From assembly GCA_037179335.1 (NCBI GenBank), contig JAKZHN010000032.1, positions 338,663 to 402,662 on the forward strand: a stretch of DNA of 64,000 nucleotides. The letters are read 5' to 3'. The number at the start of each line of letters is the position of its first letter. The first letter of the stretch is position 1. This document shows, piece by piece, positions 1 to 10,236 of the stretch. Origin of the DNA: Cyclaneusma minus. Taxonomy: Eukaryota > Ascomycota > Leotiomycetes > Marthamycetales > Marthamycetaceae. Under the pieces are notes generated by a model. The model was not told where the DNA came from, did no database searches, and was given only the letters and a program-made list of their open reading frames with translations. A program made the position numbers and the translations under genes.

Positions 1-402
1 GCTGGTGTACAGCCACTGAACGAAAATTTGGAGGTATTTCCAGGCGTGGTCGCGGCGGTAGTCTTCGGCCCAGTCGGTGTCGGGGAATACAGCGATCCAC
101 TGGACTTGTGCGATGGTTGGGTTGAGCTGGAGAAAGTGCCTGAAATTCTCGGAGAAAGCGGTGAGGAGCTCTTTGGGAACGTAGATGGTAGGGAGATGGC
201 CACGTGGGCCGCGGGCGTCGAAGTAGTCGAAGTCGACAGCGAATTGTGGAGAGAAAGGGAGTCTGGACAGTGTTAGAATTAGAGGATGGTGAGTGGCAGC
301 GGAAATGGGTGTATTTGGGGTGTAAGTTGAGCGTGCGTACGCTTTGAGTAGCCCCCGCTTGCCCAGTTGGTCACGACCTTGGGGGTACAGATTCGCGGCC
401 AT
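1..402 (-). CDS. Hypothetical protein, BTB-like fungal family, 3' end beyond window
   Basis: Reading the minus strand from the ATG at 402 gives 134 codons open to the window edge, so the C-terminus is missing. The protein starts MAANLYPQGRDQ. It has a segment with LPFSPQFAVDFDYFDARG, then FPDTDWAEDYRRDHAWKYL and IFVQWLYTS. The last phrase resembles the end of the first helical part of fungal BTB-like proteins, but no diagnostic catalytic motif is visible. The spacing of the W..L..F..W.Y motif matches the gene at 9187-10236 (WRCLGVFMYWMNTGRIDW), so the two are probably distant paralogues of a lineage-specific family. The start is supported because the frame is open from the first ATG and coding-like throughout. 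Function is not recognised. Confidence 0.6.
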   Translation of the reverse strand, partial: MAANLYPQGRDQLGKRGLLKAYARSTYTPNTPISAATHHPLILTLSRLPFSPQFAVDFDYFDARGPRGHLPTIYVPKELLTAFSENFRHFLQLNPTIAQVQWIAVFPDTDWAEDYRRDHAWKYLQIFVQWLYTS

Positions 403-992
403 TACTAGTGTGCCGTATTCCTGACCTTGACCGTGAACTCCGAGTACTCGTTGGTGTTGAGACTGCCGGAATTTGCGACAGTGTGACTATCACCAAGCAT
501 ATGCCGACGAATTGTAGCAGATCCCTACACCCACGGAAAATAAGAGACACACACAACTCACATAGGCAGCAGCCCTGTCTGTTGTGTCTTGCTGGTCGAT
601 ATAGTAGGCAACATGTCCTCAAACTGAAAGAATACGCGGATAACAGGAGCTTTCTACCTCAAGAAACTTGAGGGAGTTTCTAGATTGGGGATTGCCTCAA
701 ATAACAAAGGCAAGCAAGCAAGAAAGCCTGAAACTTTCGGTCTCTCTTTCCTAACTATGTATCTATTGGTTGGTTGGTAGTGGTGGCTTCTCGCCTGCTC
801 CCTCTCCTTCACTTATTTGCTATTGCATAGATCGGGCAGAATCACGTTGCGTAGGAAACAAATTCTGCAAGGGACTCTGCTGCAGTGGATTTCATTGGTC
901 TAGGCCATTTTTTGACCCGCCTGGGTCCCTAACTGTAGCCCACTTCTCTCTGGCCTAGCGACGCGGCTAGTTCCTAGGTTTCGCCACCCCAT
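403..992. other. Intergenic, no gene seen
   Basis: Short ORFs occur on both strands but none has a coding-like composition or a recognisable motif. It separates the 5' end of the gene ending at 402 from the 3' end of the gene at 993-1826. Confidence 0.5.
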
Positions 993-1826
993 TCAAGCAT
1001 TGTTTGGGTGGTAAGTGCGGGCAAGCTGGTCTCCTTCACCGCTATCGTCATGACCATCATCTCTCTGGCGGTAAATGGGGCGAGAGGTACGTGGAGGTGA
1101 TCTGGACCTAGCTCTCATAGCTGCGGTACTGGTTTGACGGGAGAGGGCCACACCAATGCTTCGTCCATAGGCTTCAGCGACTTCGAAGGTGACATCTGCG
1201 GGGAGCTGCAGATTGATACTGCCGGTGTTGAAAAATTGACTACCGGATTGAAAAACGAAGGTCTGCGAAGTAGGCTGTGTTGGAGTACCAGAGTTCACGC
1301 TCTCCTCGGCTTCGGGCTTGGTCTCTGGCTTTTGGGAGCTCTTAGCCGCTGCAAGTACGGAAGTTGTGATGACTTTCGGGACTTTGTCGCAGATGGGGAC
1401 GTCGCTGAGGATAAGTTGGCCGTCAATGTCGGCAGCGTAAACTGCATCTCCGATTGCCTTAAGACGCTTCAAGCTGTTGATCTTCATTGCATCCATCGCG
1501 CTCATGGTCAGAATGGCCATGCCGGAGCGGACATCTGCTTTGTCAAAAGAGCCAATGCTGCCACTTTGGATGGTAATGCCTTCGAGGTTGATAACACCAA
1601 TGAGTGCGCGATCTTCGTCTCTTCTGGTGGTCGTGATTCCCGAGGGGTTGAAGCTCATGCCATTACAGCGCGACTTCAAGACCTCGTAAAGGTCCTCGAC
1701 CTGGTTCACATTAGCTTGGGTGAGTCTCCAAACTTTGATCAAGGTTTTGGTAGGTACCTTCGAGTAGTCGGTGCACTTTGAAGACGAGCTTGGTGCGTTC
1801 GGGTGCTGTGGGACTTGGGAACCCAT
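993..1826 (-). CDS. Hypothetical protein with RS-type tail, orphan family member
   Basis: An uninterrupted 277-aa frame starting at the ATG at 1826. Residues about 25-150 look globular (KVWRLTQANVNQVEDLYEVL, then a hydrophobic stretch with GVINLEGITIQSG). A Pro/Thr/Ser linker follows. The last 70 residues hold LQLPADVTFEVAEAYGR followed by RARSRSPPRTSRP and an acidic/basic tail. The pattern of a hydrophobic-E-A-x-G-R helix followed by an RSRSPxR tail recurs in the genes at 3872-5254 and 26987-27940, which suggests a small paralogous family. RS-rich tails are common in RNA-associated proteins, but the function here is unknown. A long plus-strand ORF at 1134-1781 is the antisense shadow. Confidence 0.65.
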   Translation of the reverse strand: MGSQVPQHPNAPSSSSKCTDYSKVPTKTLIKVWRLTQANVNQVEDLYEVLKSRCNGMSFNPSGITTTRRDEDRALIGVINLEGITIQSGSIGSFDKADVRSGMAILTMSAMDAMKINSLKRLKAIGDAVYAADIDGQLILSDVPICDKVPKVITTSVLAAAKSSQKPETKPEAEESVNSGTPTQPTSQTFVFQSGSQFFNTGSINLQLPADVTFEVAEAYGRSIGVALSRQTSTAAMRARSRSPPRTSRPIYRQRDDGHDDSGEGDQLARTYHPNNA

Positions 1827-3871
1827 GGCTGCGGGAGCAGCTGCGGTGATTCAGCTGGGGTTGGTCGCCGGAGGGTGTGAAAGTGGGCGTGGAGGGAAAG
1901 GAAGAGGGAAGAGAACTGCGACTGCGCAGGACAAACTGTGGTATTTATGGCTGGGAAGGTTTCTCGCTTGCAACAGCGGGATCTCAAGCGAAGCTGGTCG
2001 GCTATCTTATGGAGCTAGTGGGAGATCGAAAGGGACGGATTCGACTGCAGTCAACGAGCCATATCACTTATATCACTCGGCGTGGTCAGAGCTCCTTGAG
2101 TCCTTACCGAGAGCTCCACCACCCCTACTCTCTACCCTGCCTCAGGCTGCCACGTTAGCGCTTGACTATATCGGCCCGATCGCAGGGAACTGTCCAATAG
2201 TTAGACTTGATCATGAATACACTCTATTGCCTGCTGCTACCGTTATTACTCTAGGTAAGTGGTCACTTACCCGTTTCCCCAACTGGTACCAGCATCAATG
2301 AAATTTCAAGCCCCAACCACGTTCTACCATATATAATAGCCTCAATATAGCTGTTCGGCGCCAGTACAAGGAAGCACGCACCAAAAATGGTGCTATTCAG
2401 ACCGAAAATCCTCCCAAAAAAGGCCGAGAGTCAGAAACTCAACAAGACTTATTCAGATAAAAACACAGAAATAAAGAAAGGATGCAAGTTGACATATAAT
2501 ACAGCTGAGCCCTATAATGCAGAACAAGTGTCAGGCGATTATGAGGGCTACTGGAGTGTATAAATCTTGCTGAAATGTTGAATCTTGGAGGGGTGCGCAG
2601 ACTTTTTCTCCGTTACTGTACTGCGAGCCTCGGATACAGACGACTAGTGTTGTTTCGGGGGAAGTACAGTCTCGAATAATCGATCGCTTGATTGGTCGCG
2701 AGAAAACATGGGCGGAGGGACCGCTTTTATTTTGTAAGAAATACGGAATGCTGAGATTGGAACTCGAATTACCTTGACAGGTGCGAATCAGGGGCAAGCG
2801 TATCTTATCATCATGGGAGTTCAACAAACTTGTTCTTACCTAGAAGTGCTGGAATGTCAAGAGAGACAGTTTTCATCACAAGCCATGCCTCGTGGCCATA
2901 CCATGCTCTAAGTAAATCCGCGACCGTGTCTTGTGGGGAGACCGTCTGATTAGCTTCAACTCCGTTTGTCGAGAAACCAGGCTTTTGATTAAATAACTGT
3001 GCTTTGACCAAGCTAAACCGTTGAGTAATGGCGCTTTCTTGCGTTTAGGGAACATATCAGGGTTGGAACTCTTGTTTGTACTTGTGGCGTAGAGTTTGAG
3101 GAGCAAGTTGGGCTGCGCGAAATTTTTCGACTACTTTAATTGTTCTTATTAGCAGCAATATGCTATATAAATTGTAACTAATTAAAGTCTGACAAAAAGG
3201 GTGTTCATAATTAGCTTAGCGGAACAGTGCGTTTATCGAGCAGTAGCGAGATAAAAGTTCGGAACTGGCGATATAAAACGAGATTTCGATTCCCCGGGCT
3301 CCTTATTCTTTTGCCCTTTTGGCCCCTTTTTGGAGAGTTAGAACACACGTGACACTCCCACTATCACTGTTACAGATAGCTTTATAAGTCACTTAAGTGA
3401 GCCTCAATTAGATCGAAAGCCTAAAAGGTTTTGACTCGGTGGATGTTTCTACCGATGAGAATTGAACTTGTTCCTGACAGCTGTATTACCGCCCCTAAGT
3501 TTTCCTACCGTTATATCGACCGCCGACCGCAAGGGTGAACTAAATCAGGCTCGGCGCTAAAATAAAATTCAAGTCTCACGCTTCTTCCACAATCGCGAGC
3601 CGTCTCTATTGTCTCCATTGTCCCCGCAGGCAGCGCTCTCTATTCTCCCCTCCCTGCGCTCTCTATTTTGTCCACAACCTGCGCTCCTCTATCCTTGCCA
3701 GCACGAGCGCTCTTCCATCGTCCTCGCTACAAGCACTTTTCCGCGCTCTCTACTGCGACCGATCCTTCTATCTTCCTCGCGCCTTCAGTCTCTCAACTGC
3801 CAGCACTCTTCCATCGTCCTCGTCGCAAGCTTCCCACCCAGCAACTGCGACTGCGCTCCCACTGCGCAGCC
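1827..3871. other. Long intergenic region between divergent RS-tail genes
   Basis: No convincing gene is seen on either strand. The proximal part contains a near-perfect 8-bp inverted repeat around 2254-2271 (GGTAAGTG/CACTTACC). The last 250 bases before 3872 are pyrimidine-rich with repeated CTCTCTATT and CTCTTCCATCGTCCTCG phrases, typical of a CT-rich fungal leader. The two flanking genes are transcribed away from this region. Confidence 0.45.
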
Positions 3872-5254
3872 ATGTCTCCCTCATATCCAAGGCCCGATGA
3901 GTCACGTGAGGACTACGTGTACAAATACAAGTACACCCTCGACCAACTCACGCGTCCCACTCCTATCCCCGGCGTCCCTGACTACAACTCAGAGAACGAG
4001 GTCGAATTTGAGAAGACCCATGAGCCCGACGAGTCCGTTGAGCGCGACGAATCCACCGGCCGCCAGTCTTCGCGCATGCTGTCTGGACGTCTTGGCTACG
4101 ACACCGCCGATGAAGAAGATGATGCCGAATTCGACAAGATATATTGCTCAGGACCGGTTGAACCCTGCGAGCCCATCGAGCGCTACCAGTCCTTGAGCGA
4201 AAACTACGGAATGGAGGAAGTGGACAGCTGCGACATTGCGCTTCCCAGCATCGAGAATGATCGCCATGATCCCAACAGCGGTGACCATTCAATGAGCGAG
4301 AATTCCACATGTGATTCTGTCCTTCCAAGCATCGAAGGCGACGACGACGAGGACTTTGAGAATGGCAGCGTTTGGATGAAGCCAGAATACGCTCGTGGAA
4401 CCTCCATTTCTACTACTGCCGACGGCGAAGTTATACCTCACGACTCCTTGCCATCTGAATCCGGAAGATCTGGCGATTCGTACTCTACCGGTAACGAGCC
4501 CAATCACTACAACGGCTCCGTCAGGACTGGTTACCAAACCAACCTCGACCACCACAACCTCAACGCCAACCAGAGCCGAATGCTTGACAAGTGGCTGCCA
4601 TGGTTTGAAACCTACAACATCACCATGTCAGAAGCCGGCACTGCTGCATACGAATCCGCTTACGACGATGCCAAAGCATCTGGCAGCAGCTTCATGGAAG
4701 TCAATGGCATCGCCCTCACCATTCCCAAGGATATTATTGTCGAAGTTGTTCAAGAATGTGGCCGGTTTATGATTGACTTGGTGAAGGAAGGTCAGCGACG
4801 TGATTCGAGGGCTCAGTCCAGGTCTCCAAGGAGAGAAAGTCACTCTGGCCAGCAGCACACTCCCAACTACCCCGACTACTCCCAGGCCTCTAACCGCACT
4901 CACGATAACCGCGATCGTCCGTACCGAGTCCGAGACTATGACACCAGGTTGAGGTCTCCAATAAGAGAAGACAGGCGCCCTCGCAGCGAGTATACTTCTG
5001 AAAATTCCAACAACTCGCAGGGTTCTGGCCGTCATGGCAACAACCACCATGATTCGTACCAACCACAAAACTATGACACTGAGCCCAGGTCTTGGGTGAG
5101 AGAGTCGCGCCCACGCCAGCAGCACACTCCCAACTACCCCGACTACTCCCAAGGTTCGGGTCGCCGCCGTCGCGACAACCGTTACAATCCGTACAGATTT
5201 CCAGACAACGAAGGCTTTGATCCGTGCGGAGATCGGTACTCCAGACATTATTGA
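3872..5254 (+). CDS. Hypothetical acidic/RS-tail protein, orphan family member
   Basis: A single-exon frame of 460 aa starting with MSPSYPRPDESREDY; the ATG at 3872 follows a pyrimidine-rich leader. The N-terminal half is acidic and disordered, with two related phrases (CDIALPSIENDRHD and CDSVLPSIEGDDDE) that look like an internal duplication. A compact segment at residues about 250-320 contains WLPWFETYNITMSEAGTAAY and ends ALTIPKDIIVEVVQECGRF. It is followed by RAQSRSPRRE and a long Arg/Tyr/Asp/Ser-rich tail in which QQHTPNYPDYSQ occurs twice. The helix-plus-RSRSP pattern links it to the genes at 993-1826 and 26987-27940. Function is unknown; an RNA-related role is only an inference from composition. 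Confidence 0.7.
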   Translation: MSPSYPRPDESREDYVYKYKYTLDQLTRPTPIPGVPDYNSENEVEFEKTHEPDESVERDESTGRQSSRMLSGRLGYDTADEEDDAEFDKIYCSGPVEPCEPIERYQSLSENYGMEEVDSCDIALPSIENDRHDPNSGDHSMSENSTCDSVLPSIEGDDDEDFENGSVWMKPEYARGTSISTTADGEVIPHDSLPSESGRSGDSYSTGNEPNHYNGSVRTGYQTNLDHHNLNANQSRMLDKWLPWFETYNITMSEAGTAAYESAYDDAKASGSSFMEVNGIALTIPKDIIVEVVQECGRFMIDLVKEGQRRDSRAQSRSPRRESHSGQQHTPNYPDYSQASNRTHDNRDRPYRVRDYDTRLRSPIREDRRPRSEYTSENSNNSQGSGRHGNNHHDSYQPQNYDTEPRSWVRESRPRQQHTPNYPDYSQGSGRRRRDNRYNPYRFPDNEGFDPCGDRYSRHY

Positions 5255-6176
5255 ACTTCTCTCACGGCTCACATCTGCTTGATGGCAAGGCCGCGGCCGG
5301 ATCTCTTTGCACTCTCGATGAGCCTGTCTTCTCACTCGTCTCTGCCTGATCGCAACTTCCAGACTACACGCTTCTACCGTCCATCGTCTAGGGATACGTT
5401 TCCACGTCTGGCTGGCAGCAACACATCGTTCAATTCTCAAATCGCATCGTATTCATCACATGTACCATCAGTTCCTCATCCCAAGCAAGCGAAACTCAAG
5501 AAGAAACAAGGATTTTTCTCATCGGGGTCTGAGAATTCGGCATTTGGGAGGAGCGTGGATGCATTTGAACGGTCTGGGCGGCGTTGGTCTGGAAGTTGAC
5601 TGGCTTTTTGTCTGCCGGCGTGGTTGCATGGAAGGCGCTTATGGGGATTTTCAAGACCGCTTCTTAAATACATGGGTCGTGGGTCTTAGGATGCTGAATG
5701 ATGCTGGTTGACTAGTCGCCTTGTACTTATCATGCCATAGCAAAGAATTCAATTACGTCTCGGACCAAACTCTTTGTGACTCTCAAGTGTGAAATGTGAC
5801 CCTGTAAATCGTGTTTGGCTTGAAAAATGCCTTCTTACTTTGATACTCCCACACCGTAGTCCACGAGAGCGATTTCTTCTCTCTTTATTGAAGTACTCGG
5901 CACGTGCGCGTTCACACCTTGTTTCTCAGCCTGATAGCGCTGGTTCCTGATGCTGCTCCTAAGCACGAGATGTAAAGTAAATCCAGTATTTCGCAACGTC
6001 TGGTCGGGACAGATGCTAACTCATTGAGAGGCCATAGATGCGAGCTGCACATCCCAGCAGCACCGGAAGCAAGCTGGGTTTGGAGAGCAATCAAGTTTTT
6101 CCTTCCTCTAATTCTGTGACCCCATGCGTGACCAGTATTGTACAACCACCCCTTCCCACTCCAGACCAACCGATAT
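5255..6176. other. Convergent intergenic region
   Basis: It lies between two converging genes. Small ORFs at 5279-5711 lack coding signature. The minus-strand ORF reading through 5912-6526 is mostly 3' UTR plus introns of the complex I subunit gene. No other feature is seen. Confidence 0.45.
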
Positions 6177-7110
6177 CTATTTTGGTGGTGGTTGGGTCTC
6201 CTTGGTATGTGTGTCGCGCTTGAAGTATGTCCACTGGCCCTCGACTGGCTTCTCCTCGAGATCCTCCCATCTATTTGTAACGTTAGCATAGTTCCACACC
6301 GCCGCAGTAAGCCATCTTTCAGCATCCAAACATACACTTGGTGCTTAGCCATGGTATCGACCAAGCTCAACTCTCCCTTGGCAACCTCAATAACCTCCTC
6401 AATCAAGCCCGCACCAATCTTCTCCTCGATTTCTTGAATCCTAGTCATCATCGTCAGCACCCCACCCAGCCCTACAAAGCCAGCAAGACATACTGTTCTT
6501 TCCTCAAAGCCGGCTCCATCTCCCACTCCATCGCCGAGTCAGCCGAAGTGAAAGCATAAAACGCCACCTCTTCGTTTCCATTCTCCGTGCTCGGCTCCCA
6601 CATTTTCGCCCCAGCAACTTCCCCGGTGCTGGTGATCTTCGTGTCCGCCATCTCACCCTCTCCCTCCCCACGCGGCACAAAAGTCAACATAGTCTTTCCC
6701 GTCTCCTCGTCCACTCGCACGTGCGTCTCGGGTCCTGTGATCGTGCCACCCTCACTCGGCGCCTTGGCAAGACCGCCCCACGCCTCCGGCGCAAATCGCA
6801 GGATGTTGATCTTGTCCTTCCCGCCCGCCTCAGCAATCTGCTTCTCAGCGCGCTGTTTCCATTCCGCGTAGCCGTCTGGCTTGGTCGCTTCGATGATGGC
6901 GAGGCGGTGCTTGGTGAGGGCTTCGGTGGATTGGCGGTACAGGGAGGTTTCGGGGAGGGCGGAGAGCTTGGAGAGGGTGGTGTTGTAGAGGTGGATGAGG
7001 GTGGTACGGGGAGTTGGGTGGGTGAGGAGACCTGCGAGGCCGGTTGGGGCGCTGGGTTCGAGGAATCGCGATGGTTTGGCGACGGCCAGGAGGCGGAGTG
7101 AGGAGCGCAT
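6177..7110 (-). CDS. Mitochondrial complex I subunit, 29.9 kDa / NDUFA5-type
   Basis: Three exons join in phase: 7110-6494, 6440-6336 and 6270-6177 (introns of 53 and 65 nt), giving 271 aa. The N-terminus MRSSLRLLAVAKPSRFLEP is an Arg/Ser-rich mitochondrial presequence. Residues about 22-90 carry the NDUFA5 core (TGLAGLLTHPTPRTTLIHLY, LYRQSTEALTKHRLAIIEAT). The middle contains WGGLAKAPSEGGTITGPE. Exon 2 encodes IEEKIGAGLIEEVIEVAKGE, and exon 3 ends EEKPVEGQWTYFKRD, as in fungal 29.9 kDa subunits. NDUFA5-type subunits sit in the peripheral arm of NADH:ubiquinone oxidoreductase on the matrix side. The total length is close to the Neurospora homologue as I recall it. The ATG at 7110 is the first in-frame ATG before the presequence. 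Confidence 0.88.
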
Positions 7111-8002
7111 TGTGTGCAGGGACGCCAATGGCTTGTGGTTGTGGATTTGAGGTTGGTCGAGTGGTGACGTTGGGGAGAGCTTCGAGCTGCCGCTGCCGTC
7201 GCACCGCCTCGGATTCGGCTAAGCCCCGTGCAGCCAATGAGGGGCCACGCATTTGATCCATCAAGCTATTTTATATAACTGCACTGCAAAACATCCACCG
7301 ACCAATGAGTGGAATGTTGAGATGTCCAAATGATCAGAAATAATTGAAGTAATTCGAAGGCATCAATAAATTGTTAACCAAGAGTAAATTATGCGAACAT
7401 ACCTACGAATGAATACTTGGAAGAATCTAACAACCATTGACCGACCACATGTCTCCTAGTACCATAAACAAGATTCAAGAACGAGAAAAAGATTTAAAAG
7501 ATTCAGACGACTTTCTAGAAACTCGTCCAATGATTAGAGACCAGTTTAAGTACCATTAACTTGATGATTGGTGATTTCAACTCTCAACGTTAGCTGAGGA
7601 CCTCTATGTCAGGGATAGTCAGACAGACCACGAGGCTAGTAGTATATCCGACCGCATCTAAATCTTAGAATTCCTACTCAGGTCTTGTATTCTGTTATCG
7701 CCCGTTATATTAGTAGACGCCTTCATTCTGCATTTATGAAAGAAATTCGTCGATGCCAAGTTGTGATGGAATCCGAGGACCATTACGAAGCATTTGATTT
7801 GTCTACCTGCTGCGTTGGTGACGGGCCTGCTGATTTGGATTTTATATTTGCAAAGCACTAGCAACATCCACCTTTCTCCAGTTCTTTCTTTCCTTCCGCC
7901 GTGCAGGACGAGTTAGAAACCCAGCAAAACCACAATCCCCAAAAGGTGGGGAGGGGAAGGAATGTCGGTGCCCCACACGCCCCCAAAACTAAAAAGTGAA
8001 TT
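7111..8002. other. Intergenic, moderately AT-rich
   Basis: Upstream of the complex I gene there is a 150-base GC-rich promoter-like stretch, then AT-richer sequence with no supported gene. The 69-aa minus ORF at 7658-7867 has no recognisable features. Confidence 0.45.
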
Positions 8003-8100
8003 TGGTCACTACGAGGGTCGAACTCGCGACCTTGGCGTTACCCAGGCATTGTGAAATACCCATATTAGCACCACGCTCTAACCAACTGAGCTAAGCGACC
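8003..8100 (-). tRNA. tRNA-Ile (anticodon AAU) with a 24-nt intron
   Basis: The minus strand reads GGTCGCTTAGCTCAGTTGG (acceptor and D arm with a good A box). An anticodon arm TGGTG-CTAATA-(intron)-A-CGCCA follows, then a T arm with GCGAGTTCGACCCTCGT (B box) and AGTGACC pairing with the 5' GGTCGCT, plus discriminator A. The anticodon loop CTAATAA gives AAU at positions 34-36. A 24-nt intron interrupts the loop after position 37, the canonical nuclear tRNA intron site. All stems pair with only G-T wobbles. Transcription is expected from the internal A and B boxes by Pol III. It is flanked by 0.9-1.1 kb of gene-free DNA. Confidence 0.93.
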
Positions 8101-9186
8101 ATTGATTGATAGAAGTTGGTTCGAAATTTGCAAACTTCACGGGCGTGGAGCAGCTCTCCATGACAATGCTGTCATGTGTTTTCTGTCGCGCGCTTTCGCG
8201 AGGCGAAAAGATTGCACCTCCTGCTTACCCAAACAACGACAATTGTGCCTAGCAGTTCAGCCCGCCTCCCACTGGTTTTCTTCCTCAAACAATGCAGGTT
8301 GGTCGGTATCAAAGGACAAAGGTATGTTAATTTGCTGTTCTCGTGATGGACAAGTCTGCAAAATGTCAGCACGTTGTGTCTGTGGAAGGATGTGTCGGGT
8401 TCATAAGGATTTGCCTTTCTATCACCCAGGTTCTCACGAGTCTTCCAATCTTGGGGCATTTTAATGAGATACAGAAGATGGCAGTTCTTTGAGAGAAAGA
8501 AATTGCCCTACCCTACTCAGAAAAGGTTGTCATGAAGCAAGGGCTTCTGGTCAATGCCAGGTCAGAGCCGCACCCAATTTTCAACATAGCGACGTGGAAG
8601 TCCGCGGAGAATGTTCTGATGTGCAGGCAAATTGGAAGTCATTGTCTCCTTCACAAGCTAACAATACGAAGCTATATCGTGAGTGCATTTTCTCAGGCAT
8701 GATCTTTGCTGAGTCTGATTGCAGCAATGTCACTTATCAGAAGGCCGAGGAACATAGTATTGTATGACAGATAATTGTACAAGCCGACCTAAGAATATAC
8801 GCATTCGAGGTGCTGCAATAAGAGACATGAATGTTCTGATCACGTGTTATCCGGCCCACGTGCGGCTAGTAGCATGCCTCTATAGGTGTCCAACCGTGCA
8901 CTGCTGCCACCAGGCGGTGGCCCTAACTCTGGCTAAAGCCAAGCCCGGGAATAGCTTCATAAGGGAGCTTCTCTCGGAGCTCCCTTTCCTCTTTAGACCA
9001 CATCAAAGCTATCCACATGACGGAATAGCGTGTTCTCAACCCACCTCTCCAGCGCGCGAGTCTCCCGTCTTCCATTCTCACCTGTTCACAAGGTCCTGTG
9101 AAGCAAGGCTTGACTCGATTCAAGTCCGACTTCGCTTCTGCGTCACACCCCACTCGAACTTTGTGGTGTTCTTTCCAACCTAAAAT
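8101..9186. other. Intergenic between tRNA and the gene at 9187
   Basis: Several ORFs of 90-140 codons are present but none shows motif content. A short inverted repeat AGGGAGCT/AGCTCCCT lies near 8961-8990. No supported gene. Confidence 0.4.
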
Positions 9187-10236
9187 ATGGCGTTGAATCT
9201 GCTTGACAATGCCGCTCGTCAGCGTGTCATGGCAGCGTAAGTTGAGGCCAAAGTAGATACCTGGCACCCGCTGACTCTCCACTTCTGCAGCCATCACAAG
9301 TCCCCCACTCTTGAGTTGACAACGAATCGAAATACCCCACCGTCCATCACTGCTCCGCTAGCTCTGATTCTCGAGCTTTCAGGAAGAATCAAGGACGTCT
9401 ACGAAGGCCAGTACGGAGCCCAACTCGGGCTGAGGACTCTCAAATGGGAGGATATCTTCTTTGCAGAGCCCGTCTGGGCCACGCGCGTTCGTCCCTGGAA
9501 CAAGTCAACTTGGAGATGCCTCGGCGTTTTCATGTATTGGATGAATACCGGAAGAATTGATTGGTTTGACCACGGCATCAACCTCGGCCCCCTTTGGTTC
9601 TTCGGTCGCGACATGAAGTCACCTGTCTTCCAAAACAGTGTGATGGCGTCCTACTTCAGCCTCAATCCAAGTATCAACTATTACGATCTCAACTTCATCT
9701 TGGCTGCGAGCGAAGATCACGAGGACTATGCCGACGATGAGTTGCCTGTCGATCACAAGCTCGAGTTCAAGAGGGAGAAGGGTATTGGTTACTTGGAAGG
9801 AAATGACTACAAGCTCCTCAACTACTTGATGCATTGGGCTGTCTTCAAAAGGTCAGAACATCGTTGTTGGCTCGATGCCATGGATGGCGGCGGTACCCTG
9901 GCGACTATGATGGCAACTGCTACATAGAAAGCGGCCCAGAAAGGCAAGAATGAGAAGGCTCCTTCGGATGAGGCTAATCTTTACAAATACCTCATTTCTG
10001 CCAATCGTGTCACGCCTTTCGATTTCGAGGAAAAGAAGAAGAAAGCGGAAAGAGTAGAGGCACGCAAGCAGGAGGAAGCACGCAAGCAGAAAGAGGCCGA
10101 TAAGCAAAGGGTTCGAAGGGAGACGGCGGCTCAGGCGGAAAGGGAATATCAGGAGAGAAGACAGGCGCAGAAGAACCATCAAGGCAAGAGTGAGGCCCAG
10201 AAGATGTGGGAGCGCAAGCAAAGATTTGGGTCATAG
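9187..10236 (+). pseudogene. Hypothetical BTB-like family gene with in-frame TAG
   Basis: Exon 1 (9187-9236) starts MALNLLDNAARQRVMA. A 54-nt GTAAGT...GCAG intron follows, and exon 2 from 9291 continues in phase. The frame stays open to a TAG at 9925-9927 and then, in the same frame, for 102 more codons to a TAG at 10234-10236. The second part is a classic charged coiled coil (EARKQEEARKQKEADKQ). Continuation of coding quality past the stop points to a single CAG to TAG change, which is a CpA to TpA transition as expected from RIP. If read as a gene it ends at 9927 with about 223 aa. The globular part has WEDIFFAEPVWATRVRPW and WRCLGVFMYWMNTGRIDW, similar in layout to the gene at 1-402. An intron 9852-9927 was considered but would shift the tail out of frame. 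Confidence 0.6.

Noticed and set aside
28..276. 82-codon plus-strand ORF at the window start
   Set aside because: Antisense of the minus-strand gene at 1-402, whose frame is longer, has an ATG and has a protein-like sequence.
1134..1781. 215-codon plus ORF
   Set aside because: Antisense shadow of the 277-aa gene at 993-1826; Cys/Gly/Leu-rich with no motif.
4628..5440. 270-codon minus ORF
   Set aside because: Antisense of the RS tail at 3872-5254; Val/Ile/Arg/Ser composition arises from complementary codons.
9852..9927. Possible intron that would use the TAG as acceptor
   Set aside because: 76 nt removes the stop but shifts the frame and destroys the coiled-coil reading within about 50 codons; no other acceptor in the next 120 bases restores frame.
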